Source: Desulfosporosinus sp049943955
GTDB taxonomy: Bacteria > Bacillota > Desulfitobacteriia > Desulfitobacteriales > Desulfitobacteriaceae
NCBI RefSeq assembly: GCF_049943955.1
Contig: NZ_JBNFTW010000012.1
Span: forward strand, 62,001-126,000
Reading direction: 5' to 3'
DNA length: 64,000 nucleotides
The notes below the pieces were generated by a model. The model was not told the origin of the DNA and searched no databases. It saw only the letters and a list, made by a program, of their open reading frames with translations. Within the stretch, counting starts at the first letter, position 1. Each line of letters begins with the position of its first letter. A program made the translations under genes and the position numbers. This document shows, piece by piece, positions 43,388 to 53,678 of this stretch.

Positions 43388-43436
43388 AGTTAAGGGGCAA
43401 GTTCCAATAACTTGCCCCTTAACTCTGTAATTTTGT
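43388..43436 (+). terminator. Intra-operon attenuating hairpin
   Basis: AGTTAAGGGGCAAGTT pairs perfectly with AACTTGCCCCTTAACT (loop CCAAT), followed by a weak T stretch. It probably lets only part of transcription through to the permease genes. Confidence 0.75.
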
Positions 43437-43459
43437 AACTTTGATTGAGGGGGAGGAAT

Positions 43460-44392
43460 ATGGTTCGCTATTTACTCGGACGAATCCTGGCGGCTATTAT
43501 AGTAATTTGGTTGGTTATAACTCTGACCTTCTTTTTGATGCATGCAATACCCGGCGGCCCATTTGCTTCCGATAAGGTTTTGCTGCCCCAGGTTAAGGCC
43601 AACATTAATGCCCGTTACCACTTGAATGATCCTCTGTTTAAGCAATATACCGATTATCTAAAAAATGCTGCACACTTTGACTTTGGACCCACTTTCCGTT
43701 ATCAAGGGCGGTCTGTCAATGATATTATTACAGAAGGCTTGCCTCGAACAGCGGCTATCGGTTCCATGGCAACTATTCTCGCCTTACTCTGCGGCACGTT
43801 TTTGGGAATTATCGCTGCCTTGAGGCAAAATAAAACGGCCGATTATGTGGCTACATTTTTGGCTACCATCGGTATCTCCGTACCAAGTTTCGTAATTGCT
43901 ACTCTTTTACAGTATTATGTTGGATTTAAGCTCCATCTCTTCCCCCCCATCGGCTGGGGAGATCCAAATCAGCTTGTTATGCCCGTTCTGGCTTTAAGTG
44001 CCTATCCTGTGGCCCAAATCACGCGTCTCACTCGGACAAGCATGCTCGATGTTCTTCATCAGGACTATATCAGAACTGCAAAGGCCAAGGGACTGCCTGG
44101 TTATATTGTTGTTTTCCGACACGCTCTCAAAAATGCCATTATCCCGCTTTTGACGTTTATGGGACCATTCTTTGCTTATATTCTCTGCGGCAATTTTGTT
44201 ATCGAATATATCTTTAATATTCCCGGAATTGGACAATATTTTGTTACCAGTATTACCAACCGTGATTATCCCGTGATCATGGGGACAACAATTCTGGTTG
44301 CCACCTTAATGGTCACGTTTAACCTTCTGGTGGATATTGCTTATACTCTGGTCGATCCACGCATCAAGCTAACTGATCAAAAGGGGGTCTGA
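43460..44392 (+). CDS. Peptide ABC transporter permease, DppB/OppB-like
   Basis: 310 residues from ATG 43460 (GGGGGAGG upstream; TTG at 43445 overlaps it). Six TM helices, with the EAA loop in the second half (DYIRTAKAKGLPGYIVVFRHALKNAIIPL) contacting the ATPases. It overlaps functionally with the DppC gene two bases downstream. Confidence 0.93.
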   Translation: MVRYLLGRILAAIIVIWLVITLTFFLMHAIPGGPFASDKVLLPQVKANINARYHLNDPLFKQYTDYLKNAAHFDFGPTFRYQGRSVNDIITEGLPRTAAIGSMATILALLCGTFLGIIAALRQNKTADYVATFLATIGISVPSFVIATLLQYYVGFKLHLFPPIGWGDPNQLVMPVLALSAYPVAQITRLTRTSMLDVLHQDYIRTAKAKGLPGYIVVFRHALKNAIIPLLTFMGPFFAYILCGNFVIEYIFNIPGIGQYFVTSITNRDYPVIMGTTILVATLMVTFNLLVDIAYTLVDPRIKLTDQKGV

Positions 44393-44394
44393 GC

Positions 44395-45306
44395 ATGAGT
44401 TTGCCGTTAGATTCATTTACACCACTGCAACAAACTCAAAAAACCGATGTGATTAACCGGCCAAGCACCACCCTCTGGCAGGATGCTCGCCGTCGTTTTA
44501 AAAAGAATCCTTTAGCTATGGGCGGGCTGATTGTTCTTGTCCTTATTTGTTTGTTTGGCTTTGGAGGGCCCTTCCTCTCTCACTTTAACTATTATTCCAA
44601 TGACTTGAGCCATACCTTAAACCCTCCCAGTTGGGTTCATCCCTTCGGCACTGATGAACTGGGCAGGGATATTTTAACCCGGGCTATGTATGGAACCCAG
44701 ATTTCCCTGGCCATTGGCTTTGGTTCGGTACTGATTAACCTGACTATCGGAATCATCTATGGCGGTATCTCCGGTTATGTGGGCGGCCGCATTGATAATC
44801 TGATGCAACGGTTTATTGATATCATTTTCAGTGTCCCTGATATGTTATATGTAATTTTATTAATGGTTCTTCTTGGTTCTGGTCTGCGCAATATTTTTAT
44901 TGTTCTCGGTATCGAATACTGGGTTACTATGGCCAGAATCATTCGCGGTCAAATCCTGACACTGCGGGAACAAGAATTTGTTTTAGCCGCCCGCACTCTG
45001 GGGGCAAGCACTCCCCGCATTCTTTTCAAGCATTTGCTTCCCAATACCGTTGGGCAAATTATTGTAGTATCTGCTTTGCAGATACCTGCCGCTATTTTTA
45101 TGGAAGCCTTCCTGAGCTTTATTGGGTTAGGAGTGCAGCCTCCTTGGGTCAGCCTTGGATATATGGCTGCCGAGGGACGGGGGAATATTCCCGGTTCTGC
45201 TTTTGCTTTAATTTTCCCGGCAGCTTTAATTGCTATTTTAATGTTGTCATTTAACTTTATTGGTGATGGGCTGCGTGATGCCTTTGATCCTAAAATGCGC
45301 AAGTAA
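44395..45306 (+). CDS. Peptide ABC transporter permease, DppC/OppC-like
   Basis: 303 residues. N-terminal extension with LWQDARRRFKKNPLA (OppC_N type), then six TM helices and the EAA loop (EFVLAARTLGASTPRILFKHLLPN). The start is two bases after the dppB-like stop; AAAAGGGGG lies upstream. It pairs with DppB to form the channel. Confidence 0.93.
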   Translation: MSLPLDSFTPLQQTQKTDVINRPSTTLWQDARRRFKKNPLAMGGLIVLVLICLFGFGGPFLSHFNYYSNDLSHTLNPPSWVHPFGTDELGRDILTRAMYGTQISLAIGFGSVLINLTIGIIYGGISGYVGGRIDNLMQRFIDIIFSVPDMLYVILLMVLLGSGLRNIFIVLGIEYWVTMARIIRGQILTLREQEFVLAARTLGASTPRILFKHLLPNTVGQIIVVSALQIPAAIFMEAFLSFIGLGVQPPWVSLGYMAAEGRGNIPGSAFALIFPAALIAILMLSFNFIGDGLRDAFDPKMRK

Positions 45307-45318
45307 GGAGGAGATATT

Positions 45319-46338
45319 GTGGCTTTACTGGAAGTGGAAAACCTCAGCACCTCCTTCTATACCTATGCTGGAGAAGTGCAGTCAGTTTCGGGGGTTAGTT
45401 TTCATGTTGATGCAGGGGAAGCTGTAGGGATTGTCGGAGAATCCGGCTGCGGTAAGTCGGTAACAGTTCAGTCAATTATGCGTTTGATTCCCAATCCCCC
45501 AGGCAAAATCAAAAACGGTCAAATCCGTTTAGCGGGCCGAGATTTAGTCCACCTGCCGGAAAAAGAGATGCAGAAAATCCGCGGCAAAGAAATCGGTATG
45601 ATCTTCCAAGACCCGATGACAAGCCTAAATCCTGTGCTCACCATAGGGCGGCAGATGACAGAAGTCTTACAGCACCATGAAGGGATCGGCAAAAATGAAG
45701 CTTTAGGACGTGCTGCTAAATATTTGACCATGGTGGGAATTTCTAATCCTGAACGTCGATTAAAACAATATCCTCATGAATTTTCCGGCGGAATGAGACA
45801 GAGGGTTATGATTGCCATGGCATTGCTCTGCAATCCCAAACTTTTAATTGCAGATGAACCAACAACTGCCTTGGACGTAACAATTCAGGCTCAGATATTG
45901 GAGTTAATGAAGGACTTAAAGGATAAAGTTAATACTTCGATTATCTTAATTACCCATGATTTAGGAGTTGTAGCCGGTCTTTGTTCGCGAATTATCGTCA
46001 TGTATGGCGGCAAAATCGTAGAAATGGGCACAACCCAGGATATCTTTAAGGATCCTCGGCACCCTTATACTTGGGGATTGTTAAAAAGCGTTCCCAGGTT
46101 AGATGCCTCCAAGGGCAGCAAACTGGTGCCTATCGTCGGGAGCCCTCCCGATCTGCTTAATCCTCCTAAAGGATGCGGCTTTGCGGCACGCTGTCCACAT
46201 GCTATGAAAATCTGTGATACTCAGCCTCCAGCTTATACTAATCTTAATGAAAAACATCAAGCAGCGTGCTGGCTTCTTCATCCTGACGCTCCCAAGGTGA
46301 CCTTCAACGGGATTGATGAGAAGGAGGCTAGATCATGA
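45319..46338 (+). CDS. Peptide ABC transporter ATPase, DppD/OppD-like
   Basis: 339 residues. Walker A GESGCGKS (about 40), Q-loop, ABC signature FSGGMRQR, Walker B LLIADEPT, H-loop THD, and a C-terminal oligopeptide/dipeptide domain with a Cys cluster (CGFAARCPHAMKIC...C) that binds a [4Fe-4S] cluster in some relatives. GTG start with AAGGAGGAG upstream. Overlaps the next gene by 4 bases. Confidence 0.94.
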   Translation: MALLEVENLSTSFYTYAGEVQSVSGVSFHVDAGEAVGIVGESGCGKSVTVQSIMRLIPNPPGKIKNGQIRLAGRDLVHLPEKEMQKIRGKEIGMIFQDPMTSLNPVLTIGRQMTEVLQHHEGIGKNEALGRAAKYLTMVGISNPERRLKQYPHEFSGGMRQRVMIAMALLCNPKLLIADEPTTALDVTIQAQILELMKDLKDKVNTSIILITHDLGVVAGLCSRIIVMYGGKIVEMGTTQDIFKDPRHPYTWGLLKSVPRLDASKGSKLVPIVGSPPDLLNPPKGCGFAARCPHAMKICDTQPPAYTNLNEKHQAACWLLHPDAPKVTFNGIDEKEARS

Positions 46339-47309
46339 GCAGCGAAGTTATTCTGGAAGTCAATAATCTAGTCAAGCACTTTCCGATTAGTGAGGGCTTT
46401 TTATCCCGTGAAAACAAAAAAGTTCATGCCGTAAACGGCATATCCTTTAAACTTCATCAGAGAGAAACTTTAGGCTTAGTTGGCGAGAGCGGATGCGGCA
46501 AATCAACGGCCGGGCGTACCATTATCCGCCTCTATGAAGCGACATCCGGTGAAGCAAAATTTATGGGCCGCAATATCTATGACTTAAACAAAAAAGAAAT
46601 GATGACTGTTCGCCGGGATATGCAGATGATTTTTCAGGATCCCTATGCCTCACTTAATCCGCGGATGACTGTCGGGGATATTATCGGCGAAGCTCTCGAC
46701 ATTCATCGCCTGGCCAGCGGTCAAAAACGCACCAATCGAATCTATGAATTACTGGAAACTGTCGGGTTGAATTCCGAGCATGCCAACCGCTTCCCTCATG
46801 AATTTTCCGGTGGTCAGAGACAACGGATTGGGATTGCCCGAGCTTTGGCGGTAAACCCCAAGCTGATCATCTGTGATGAACCTATCTCAGCTCTCGATGT
46901 CTCGATTCAGGCCCAAATCGTAAACATGCTGGAAGAATTACAGGAAAAACTAGGATTGACTTATCTATTTATTGCTCATGACCTTTCTATGGTCAAACAT
47001 ATCTCCCATCGTATCGCTGTGATGTACCTGGGACGAATTGTAGAGCTAACAACGAGCCAGGACCTTTATGATCATCCGATGCATCCTTATACACAAGCCT
47101 TATTATCGGCTATCCCGATCCCCGATCCGGATGTGGAACTAAAACGCTCTCGCATTGTCTTAGAGGGAGGGGTTCCAAGCCCCATTGACCCGCCGAGCGG
47201 CTGTTATTTCCGTACTCGTTGTCCAAAAGCCCAGCAACAATGTGCCCAAACAGCTCCTGAATTGAAAGATTGCGGCAACGGTCACTTGGTTGCCTGTCAT
47301 CTGGTTTAG
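46335..47309 (+). CDS. Peptide ABC transporter ATPase, DppF/OppF-like
   Basis: 324 residues. Walker A GESGCGKS, signature FSGGQRQR, Walker B LIICDEPISALD, H-loop AHD, and the C-terminal CYFRTRCPKAQQQC...C region. The ATGA overlap with the DppD gene gives coupled translation. Last gene of the operon, closed by a bidirectional terminator shared with the convergent PucR gene. Confidence 0.94.
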   Translation: MSSEVILEVNNLVKHFPISEGFLSRENKKVHAVNGISFKLHQRETLGLVGESGCGKSTAGRTIIRLYEATSGEAKFMGRNIYDLNKKEMMTVRRDMQMIFQDPYASLNPRMTVGDIIGEALDIHRLASGQKRTNRIYELLETVGLNSEHANRFPHEFSGGQRQRIGIARALAVNPKLIICDEPISALDVSIQAQIVNMLEELQEKLGLTYLFIAHDLSMVKHISHRIAVMYLGRIVELTTSQDLYDHPMHPYTQALLSAIPIPDPDVELKRSRIVLEGGVPSPIDPPSGCYFRTRCPKAQQQCAQTAPELKDCGNGHLVACHLV

Positions 47310-47325
47310 AACAGCTGCGGCTGAC

Positions 47326-47372
47326 AAAATAAGAGACGATTGCGCAAAAATGCAAACGTCTCTTATTTTTGT
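47326..47372. terminator. Bidirectional terminator between dppF-like and pucR-like genes
   Basis: AAATAAGAGACG pairs with CGTCTCTTATTT; A and T tracts flank the stem. The loop holds a small inner pairing (TTGC/GCAA). Confidence 0.85.
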
Positions 47373-47379
47373 TTCTCAA

Positions 47380-49032
47380 TTATTCCCGCTGATTTAAAAT
47401 TTGAATAATCTTTAACCCAAGTTCTAATTCTAAGCGATTTTTATAATCCTCTAAATCGAGTCCGGTGACCTCTTTAATCCGTTCTAAACGATAAAGCAAG
47501 GTTTTGTAATGAATAAAGAGCGCTTTTGCAGCTTTACTTGCGTTACCATTAAACTCCAAAAAGACTTCTAAACTCTTTAGTAGTTCCGTTTGGTTCTGCT
47601 GATCATAGTCCAAAAGCATTTTGAGTGATTTAGGTACAAAATCAGCCAGATCATTACCTTGACCAAACTTGCAAAGCATTCGATAGACACCTAGATCCTG
47701 GAACCAGGAAATGACGTCTTCCCCTTGAAGCATTTCTCCATAAATAAGAGCGTCCTGGGCCTCTTTATAACTTCTTGGAATCTCTTCGATCTCAGCGGCG
47801 ACGTTCCCAATACCAATCCCAATCATAATTTTTTTCCAGCGTTTCTTCGCATGATCCTGAATTTCCCGCCCGGCCTTCTTAATCTCCTCGATCGTTTTGC
47901 TTGATCCTCTGACAGGCCATAAAACAATGATTGAGTCACCTTTATGTCCGAGAATAAAGTCTTTCATCCGCGTTCTCATCACATTCATAATCAAAGACTG
48001 AATTTCAGCCTTAATTCCTTGAAAAGCTATTTTATCCTGTTTAATCTTCGTATCAGCTAAATACTCATCGAGATATTTGAGGCTAAACAGCACAACAACA
48101 AAGGGGCGATTAATTTCCCAAGCCAAGAGATTTGCTCTTTCACGCAAACTGCTAACTTCGATCTCTCCACTAATAAGTTTCTCAACAATATCATTGCTGA
48201 ATTTTTGTTCGACTTCTCGGACAGCAAAACGCCTGACCATCTCCAGGGTTACAACTGTAGTAGCTTGGTCCAAACAAATTAATTCCATCTCATGCATAGG
48301 TTTATTAATCTCAGTGACTATTAAATAAGCTTTAATCTGACCTAAAGCTTGAATCGGCACCACAACTTGGTAAACAGGCTCTTCCCCTGCTCCATTTATT
48401 ATGATGCGATAAGAATTGAAGTTCTTGCTCAGCAAGTCCCCTTCATAAAACGTCGTCATATCCTCAAAACAGCAAAATTTCTCATCAGTGGCAGACAAAC
48501 ATTTCCTTTGGTTATCAAAAACACTCACCGGATTTCCAACCAATTCCGCTAAAGTCTTTGTGATCTTATCAAGGCCTTGGCATTGAAGTGCTAAAGCGGT
48601 AAACCGTTCCTGTATTTCTTTATAATATTTAAGTTCAATAACTTGCTTGTTAAAGAGTATCTCCATGACAGGATACATAATATCCACATAGCGAACATTA
48701 CCTTCTAATTGTATAATAGGCAAACCAATCTCATCGGCAATCTCCAGGATATCCGGCGGGATTCTATCAACAAAGCGCCGTATTTTAACCGCCAGCGCGC
48801 AGACGTCTTTGGCAGCAAGATTTCGGATGAACTCACGATAGTTTACCTTTCCTCCCAAGGTGGAATATAAACTTGTCAGGAGCAGTTCACCACCGGCCAG
48901 CCAATCGACGATATCCGGAGCTTCCATAATGGTAACCCCTTTAACCACATTCTTAAGGCCCTGGGCACCTGCCATTACTTGTGACGTTCGCAGAGGTTCA
49001 AGTTTGAGCAATTTCTCAACGGTTAATTCCAC
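47380..49032 (-). CDS. PucR-family transcriptional regulator
   Basis: 550 residues. N-terminal PucR/purine-catabolism sensory domain (about 1-125, VMAGAQGLKN and GGELLLTS), a central GGDEF-like/CdaR region and a C-terminal HTH_30 (NASKAAKALFIHYKTLLYRLERIKEVTG). GTG start with AGGAGGAG upstream. It lies next to the allantoin permease and allantoinase genes, so purine or allantoin availability is the likely input. Whether it activates or represses is not readable. Confidence 0.9.
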   Translation of the reverse strand: MELTVEKLLKLEPLRTSQVMAGAQGLKNVVKGVTIMEAPDIVDWLAGGELLLTSLYSTLGGKVNYREFIRNLAAKDVCALAVKIRRFVDRIPPDILEIADEIGLPIIQLEGNVRYVDIMYPVMEILFNKQVIELKYYKEIQERFTALALQCQGLDKITKTLAELVGNPVSVFDNQRKCLSATDEKFCCFEDMTTFYEGDLLSKNFNSYRIIINGAGEEPVYQVVVPIQALGQIKAYLIVTEINKPMHEMELICLDQATTVVTLEMVRRFAVREVEQKFSNDIVEKLISGEIEVSSLRERANLLAWEINRPFVVVLFSLKYLDEYLADTKIKQDKIAFQGIKAEIQSLIMNVMRTRMKDFILGHKGDSIIVLWPVRGSSKTIEEIKKAGREIQDHAKKRWKKIMIGIGIGNVAAEIEEIPRSYKEAQDALIYGEMLQGEDVISWFQDLGVYRMLCKFGQGNDLADFVPKSLKMLLDYDQQNQTELLKSLEVFLEFNGNASKAAKALFIHYKTLLYRLERIKEVTGLDLEDYKNRLELELGLKIIQILNQRE

Positions 49033-49144
49033 GTTACTCCTCCTGTTTATAACCTTACTTATAGTATAGTATCGTCAATAATTCGTTTATTTCTCCCCAT
49101 TTCCTGCCCCCAAATCATTAATGCTGAAAAATGCATTTACATAT

Positions 49145-49179
49145 GAAATTAAAGGAAGCCGTCTTTTCAGCCGACTTCC
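49145..49179 (-). terminator. Terminator of the allantoin permease operon
   Basis: On the minus strand GGAAGTCGGC pairs with GACGGCTTCC (two G-U), followed by TTTAATTTC. Confidence 0.65.
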
Positions 49180-49206
49180 CCTAACTTAAATCTATGATTT
49201 TACTAA

Positions 49207-50607
49207 CTAATTATTCTCAAATATTGTGCCACTTTTAAATTTCGACCCTTTAAAGGCAAATTTCATCAGGAGATAGTAAGCAATTCCTGCAACTACCAGG
49301 CCAATTATCCAGGCTAGATCGACTTTCAAAAAGGCGGCACCTGCTCCAATCAGCATGGCAAGTATTGCTGCCGCATTATAGCCGGCAAAGACACCCGCTT
49401 GATTGTACAATTCACTAACTTCTACACGTTGTTTTCTTAGGATATAATATTCAATAAGCAAAATGGCAACAATTGGTCCCAAGAACGCTGAATAGATAAG
49501 AATGAACATATCCAGACCTTTGGCTGAGGAGTCCTGAACAAGAACCCAGGGAAAAGCACACAGCCCTAAGAGTCCAGTTATAAATACGGCTACTTTATAT
49601 TTCAATTTCGTAAACAGTTGAATGACATAAGTTGGAGTGACAATATTGGCAACCATGTTTGTGGCAACAGCACCAAGAACGATGAAGGCCGATACAAATA
49701 CTGTAATATAGGGATTATCAACGACGATGGCAAAAGCTTTGACAGGATTGGAGATACCGGTTGCCGATGCCAGCATAGCGCCAATCGTAATAACAAAACC
49801 ATAGGCCAACACAATCGGTGAGAAATAGAGGAAGCCACGTTTTCCATCGCGAATGCCCGATTTTAACTCTCTCGAATAGTCGGCAGCACTTAAAAAGATA
49901 CCTGCATAATTCCCCAGGAAAACCATGATGAAGGAAAAGAAGGGCAACCCCCATGACCCAGTGGCATGAACCCATTTTTGACTGACGACACCATTATACT
50001 TTGTTACGAGAATGCCAAACACATAAACCAGGGCAACCATAATTACGATAGAAGTCAGCGTTTCAACCCACTTAATTGCATGGAATCCGTACATCGAGAT
50101 TACAATTTGTACCAATTGAAGAACAACAAAACAAATAACAACATTATTAAAGGCTCCGCCGGTAATGGCCTTGGCAATTTCGTTTAGGGCTGTACCGCCG
50201 ATCCAGCTCTGGACACCATACCAAACAACGGCAGGAATGCCGCGCAATAGTGAGGTTACAGTAGCTCCTTTTAGGCCAAAAGACATTCTAAGTTGTACGA
50301 CATAAGGAATTCCGGTTCGATAACCGAGTCTGTCATTTAAGGCAAATACTGTTGAGATAATGGCGATAGCGATAATGGCAGCTGCAAAGGTCTGAACGAT
50401 ATTCAACGTAGCAACTCCAGCAACGACTAAACTCGCTCCCAGTGTCATATTACCTAAGTTAACGCCGTCTCCGATCCACATAAACATATAGGGGATTGGG
50501 CCTACTGTCCGTTCGTTTGGAGATCTCGGATTCAAAGCTTCATCATGATCTGCCGACTGAGAAACCTGGGTTACGTTTGTTTCGAGGTTTCCTGAATTTG
50601 TAGACAT
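49207..50607 (-). CDS. NCS1-family purine/allantoin/cytosine permease
   Basis: 466 residues, 12 TM helices. N-terminal NERTVGPIPYMFMWIGDGVNLGNM and GIPYVVQLRMSFG are NCS1 signatures. Substrate type (allantoin, hydantoin, cytosine or purine) cannot be fixed by reading, but it ends a run with two allantoinase-family genes, so allantoin or another ureide is likely. It starts 52 bases after the upstream gene and shares its strand. Confidence 0.9.
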   Translation of the reverse strand: MSTNSGNLETNVTQVSQSADHDEALNPRSPNERTVGPIPYMFMWIGDGVNLGNMTLGASLVVAGVATLNIVQTFAAAIIAIAIISTVFALNDRLGYRTGIPYVVQLRMSFGLKGATVTSLLRGIPAVVWYGVQSWIGGTALNEIAKAITGGAFNNVVICFVVLQLVQIVISMYGFHAIKWVETLTSIVIMVALVYVFGILVTKYNGVVSQKWVHATGSWGLPFFSFIMVFLGNYAGIFLSAADYSRELKSGIRDGKRGFLYFSPIVLAYGFVITIGAMLASATGISNPVKAFAIVVDNPYITVFVSAFIVLGAVATNMVANIVTPTYVIQLFTKLKYKVAVFITGLLGLCAFPWVLVQDSSAKGLDMFILIYSAFLGPIVAILLIEYYILRKQRVEVSELYNQAGVFAGYNAAAILAMLIGAGAAFLKVDLAWIIGLVVAGIAYYLLMKFAFKGSKFKSGTIFENN

Positions 50608-50659
50608 TTTTACCTACTCCTCTTCTTAAGCGTTAGCCCTATTCTAAGCGATCCCTAAA

Positions 50660-52012
50660 TTAAACAAGAGGTCTTAAATGTTTGCCGATTGGTTGGGAAA
50701 CTACTTTTCCGTCTTTAAATATGGTCTTACCTCTGAGAATGGTTTGAGTAATTTTTCCGCGGAAGGTGCTGCCTACATAAGGGCTGGCCTTATGTTTATA
50801 GAAAAGATCTTCTGCCTGAAGTGTAAACTCCTGATTTAAGTCAACCAGCGCAAAATCCCCGTCAAATCCTAAGTCAATCTTTCCTTTCCCAGGAATTTTA
50901 AAAACCTCATTTACATTTTGTGCTGTCAATTTGGCAATATCGGCAAGGGGTACTTTTCGCTCATGATAACCATGAGTAAGCAGTGACGACAACGTCGTTT
51001 GACAAGCCGAGATCCCTCCCCAAACCTTCAAAAACTCTCCGTCTTTCAGCTTAGGATCACACGGTGAATGATCAGAAGAGATAAAGGTAAATTCACCGTT
51101 TAACAATTTACCCCACATTTTTGTTTGGTTTTGAGCATTGCGGATTGGAGGCGAACATTTAGCGACAGTTCCCATCCGTTCAACATCGTCATCGGTAAGA
51201 ATTAAATAATGACCAATAGTTTCACAGGAAACATCAACCCCCCTGTTCCTGGCCTCTGTTACTAACTCCACTGCCCTTGCTGTACTAACGTGGGCAATAA
51301 TCAATTTGCAGCCCGTTTCCTCAGCGTAGGAAATCATTCGTGAGACATTTTCAATTTCTGTTATGGGGGAATGAGCTGCAAAATAGTCACGAACGGTCGT
51401 CTTATTGTTGGCCAGAGCTTGAGCAGTCAAGGCACTCACAATCTCCGCGTTTTCGCAATGGACCATGAGAGGATATCCTAACTTAGCTAATTTCTCCATG
51501 CCGACTACGGCCGTGTAATCGTCCATTCTCTCAAACTCTGCAATTCCACTGAAACATGAGAAGGCCTTAAATCCAACCACGCCGCATTCGGCGAGCTCTT
51601 CAAGCCTATCTAAATTTTTAGGCGTAAGTCCGCCCCAAAATCCATAATCGACTAAAGAATCTCTCTGGGCAACGGCAAGCTTATTGTTAAAGTTTTTAGC
51701 ATCTAACGTACAGGGATTGCAGTTAAGAGGCATATCAAAATAAGCAACCCCTCCACCGGCAGCCAGTGCGTTACTTCCAGTGGCGATAGTTTCCCACTCC
51801 GTTCGGCCTGGATCGTTAAAATGAACATGTCCGTCTGTGGTACCGGGAAAAACATAGTTTCCTGTGGCATCAATAATTTCCTTAGCCTCGCCGCTTATTT
51901 CCTCAGCAATTTCAACAATTTTCTCATCATCAACAGCAACATCGGCTTTTTTGACACCTTCTGGACAAACAAGCATTCCCTGCCGAATAATTAAGTCATA
52001 ACGCTTGCTCAT
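50660..52012 (-). CDS. Allantoinase (AllB-like, cyclic amidohydrolase)
   Basis: 450 residues. Metal site: GHVHFNDPG (about 60), carboxylated Lys in GVVGFKAF (about 147), later MVHCEN, IAHVST and SSDHSPC (Asp). This set is shared by allantoinases, hydantoinases and dihydroorotases; the order and length best fit AllB. It opens allantoin to allantoate. GGAGAGG lies before the ATG. It follows the sister gene after 15 bases. One of the two copies may use another cyclic ureide. Confidence 0.85.
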   Translation of the reverse strand: MSKRYDLIIRQGMLVCPEGVKKADVAVDDEKIVEIAEEISGEAKEIIDATGNYVFPGTTDGHVHFNDPGRTEWETIATGSNALAAGGGVAYFDMPLNCNPCTLDAKNFNNKLAVAQRDSLVDYGFWGGLTPKNLDRLEELAECGVVGFKAFSCFSGIAEFERMDDYTAVVGMEKLAKLGYPLMVHCENAEIVSALTAQALANNKTTVRDYFAAHSPITEIENVSRMISYAEETGCKLIIAHVSTARAVELVTEARNRGVDVSCETIGHYLILTDDDVERMGTVAKCSPPIRNAQNQTKMWGKLLNGEFTFISSDHSPCDPKLKDGEFLKVWGGISACQTTLSSLLTHGYHERKVPLADIAKLTAQNVNEVFKIPGKGKIDLGFDGDFALVDLNQEFTLQAEDLFYKHKASPYVGSTFRGKITQTILRGKTIFKDGKVVSQPIGKHLRPLV

Positions 52013-52027
52013 AGTTATCCCCCTCTC

Positions 52028-53386
52028 CTATTTCAATTTGCTGACAAATTCGCCAAAACCCTTTTGACCAACTATTTTGCCATCTTTGGCGACTACTTGG
52101 CCCCTTACAACCGTGCAGACAGGAAGACCCTTTCCTTTTAAACCGACAAATGCAGAAATTTTATTGACATAGTACAATGACTCCGGAGTAATTTCCCATT
52201 CTTTCTCTGGGTCAAGGATAACCAGGTCGGCATCAAAGCCAACCTCAATGGCTCCTTTTTTGCCAAAAATCCCGCAAACCTTTGCCGGACCTTCACTTAA
52301 ACTGCGGGCCAATAAGGTCGGGTTATAGCCTCTCTTGACAACGCCTTCACTAAAGACGACCTGCATTACATTTTGGATACCGCTTATGCCGCCCCAGGCT
52401 CCAAAAATTCCATGCTTTTCTTCACTCTTCTCGCTCAATTCACACGGTGAATGATCAGAAGCAACGCAAGATAAAGTTCCGTTATTGACGTATTCCCACA
52501 TTTCCTCCACGGCCGCCTCTTCCCTTAAGGGAGGCGCACATTTAAACAAACTGCCATTCTTAATGACATCTTGGTCGGTAAATGTAAGATAATGCCCGCA
52601 TGTTTCAGCCGTTACATCGATCCCTTGCTGTTGTGCCTCTTGAATGATTTTGGCAACTCGTGGATGGCTGACATGACAGATATGAGCTTTTGCTCCCAGC
52701 TCCTTGGCAAGATTAATAATATTTTGAGTGGCTATTAACTCGGCAATCACCGGTCTGGAATTCAAGAAATCCTGCCAATCATTTTTTTCTTTACGTTGTG
52801 CTCTCTTCTCTTCCCACTTGATCAGAGAATAATCTTCACAGTGAAAAGCGGCCCGGGCATCAAACTCCTGCAAAATTTCCATAGCCTCTTTAGCTTGACC
52901 GATTGTGAGAGAAACATAATCGGGGGATACCGGCCCGATGAAGGATTTAAAACCGATACAACCCTTTTCATCTAATTCCTTCAATTTATCTAAGTTATAG
53001 TCAACTAGTCCTCCCCAGAAACAATAGTCGACATAGGCGTTCACTGAAACCGCTTGAATCTTTTTATCAAAGATTTGAGCATCTGTCATTGCCGGTTCAT
53101 TCTGCAGAGGCATATCAATGATTGTTGTGATTCCCCCCACCCCTGCTGCAGCAGTGCCGTGGGCGTAGTCTTCTCTCCATAAGTAGCCTGGATCATTTAA
53201 GTGAGCATGACTATCAATTGCACCGGGGAATATATAGTTTCCCTGAGCATCAATTACTTCTTTTCCTTCAAGGTGATTTCCGGATTCCACGATAGCTGCG
53301 ATTTTCCCATCCTTAACACCTATGTTAGCTTCGATAATTCCATCCGTTTTAACAACCTTGCCGTTTTTTATAACCAGATCAAACAT
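52028..53386 (-). CDS. Second allantoinase/hydantoinase-family amidohydrolase
   Basis: 452 residues from ATG 53386 (GGAGGGG upstream; an open frame to 53566 is not used). Metal motifs SHAHLNDPG, Lys in GCIGFKSF, AFHCED, ICHVSH and ASDHSPC match those in the downstream copy, and the two are clearly paralogues. First gene of the minus-strand unit amidohydrolase-amidohydrolase-permease. Likely allantoinase or a related ureidase; specificity of each copy is unresolved. Confidence 0.8.
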   Translation of the reverse strand: MFDLVIKNGKVVKTDGIIEANIGVKDGKIAAIVESGNHLEGKEVIDAQGNYIFPGAIDSHAHLNDPGYLWREDYAHGTAAAGVGGITTIIDMPLQNEPAMTDAQIFDKKIQAVSVNAYVDYCFWGGLVDYNLDKLKELDEKGCIGFKSFIGPVSPDYVSLTIGQAKEAMEILQEFDARAAFHCEDYSLIKWEEKRAQRKEKNDWQDFLNSRPVIAELIATQNIINLAKELGAKAHICHVSHPRVAKIIQEAQQQGIDVTAETCGHYLTFTDQDVIKNGSLFKCAPPLREEAAVEEMWEYVNNGTLSCVASDHSPCELSEKSEEKHGIFGAWGGISGIQNVMQVVFSEGVVKRGYNPTLLARSLSEGPAKVCGIFGKKGAIEVGFDADLVILDPEKEWEITPESLYYVNKISAFVGLKGKGLPVCTVVRGQVVAKDGKIVGQKGFGEFVSKLK

Positions 53387-53678
53387 TGCCCAACCCCTCC
53401 TTTTACTAATTAAATACCTAAAATCCGACATATCCTCAGGAAACCCAGTTTTAGCCTTGAATCTTAATTGTTGTTGGTAATGTCCCCTCCTCAACTTTGA
53501 ATTTATACAATTCGAATAATGTTCTACATCTAGAATATAATGAACATTTACATTTTTCATTATCACAATGTGCTAATCAAAAGATGATTTTATTATCTAT
53601 AATTACTAAAGACAAAAGTCAAAAAATATTAAAAAATAAAACTAGACACAATATAAGCCAATTTAAGGAGTGACAAAC

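Noticed and set aside
43994..44236. Minus-strand ORFs within the ABC transporter genes
   Set aside because: Shadows of clearly recognisable permease and ATPase frames on the other strand.
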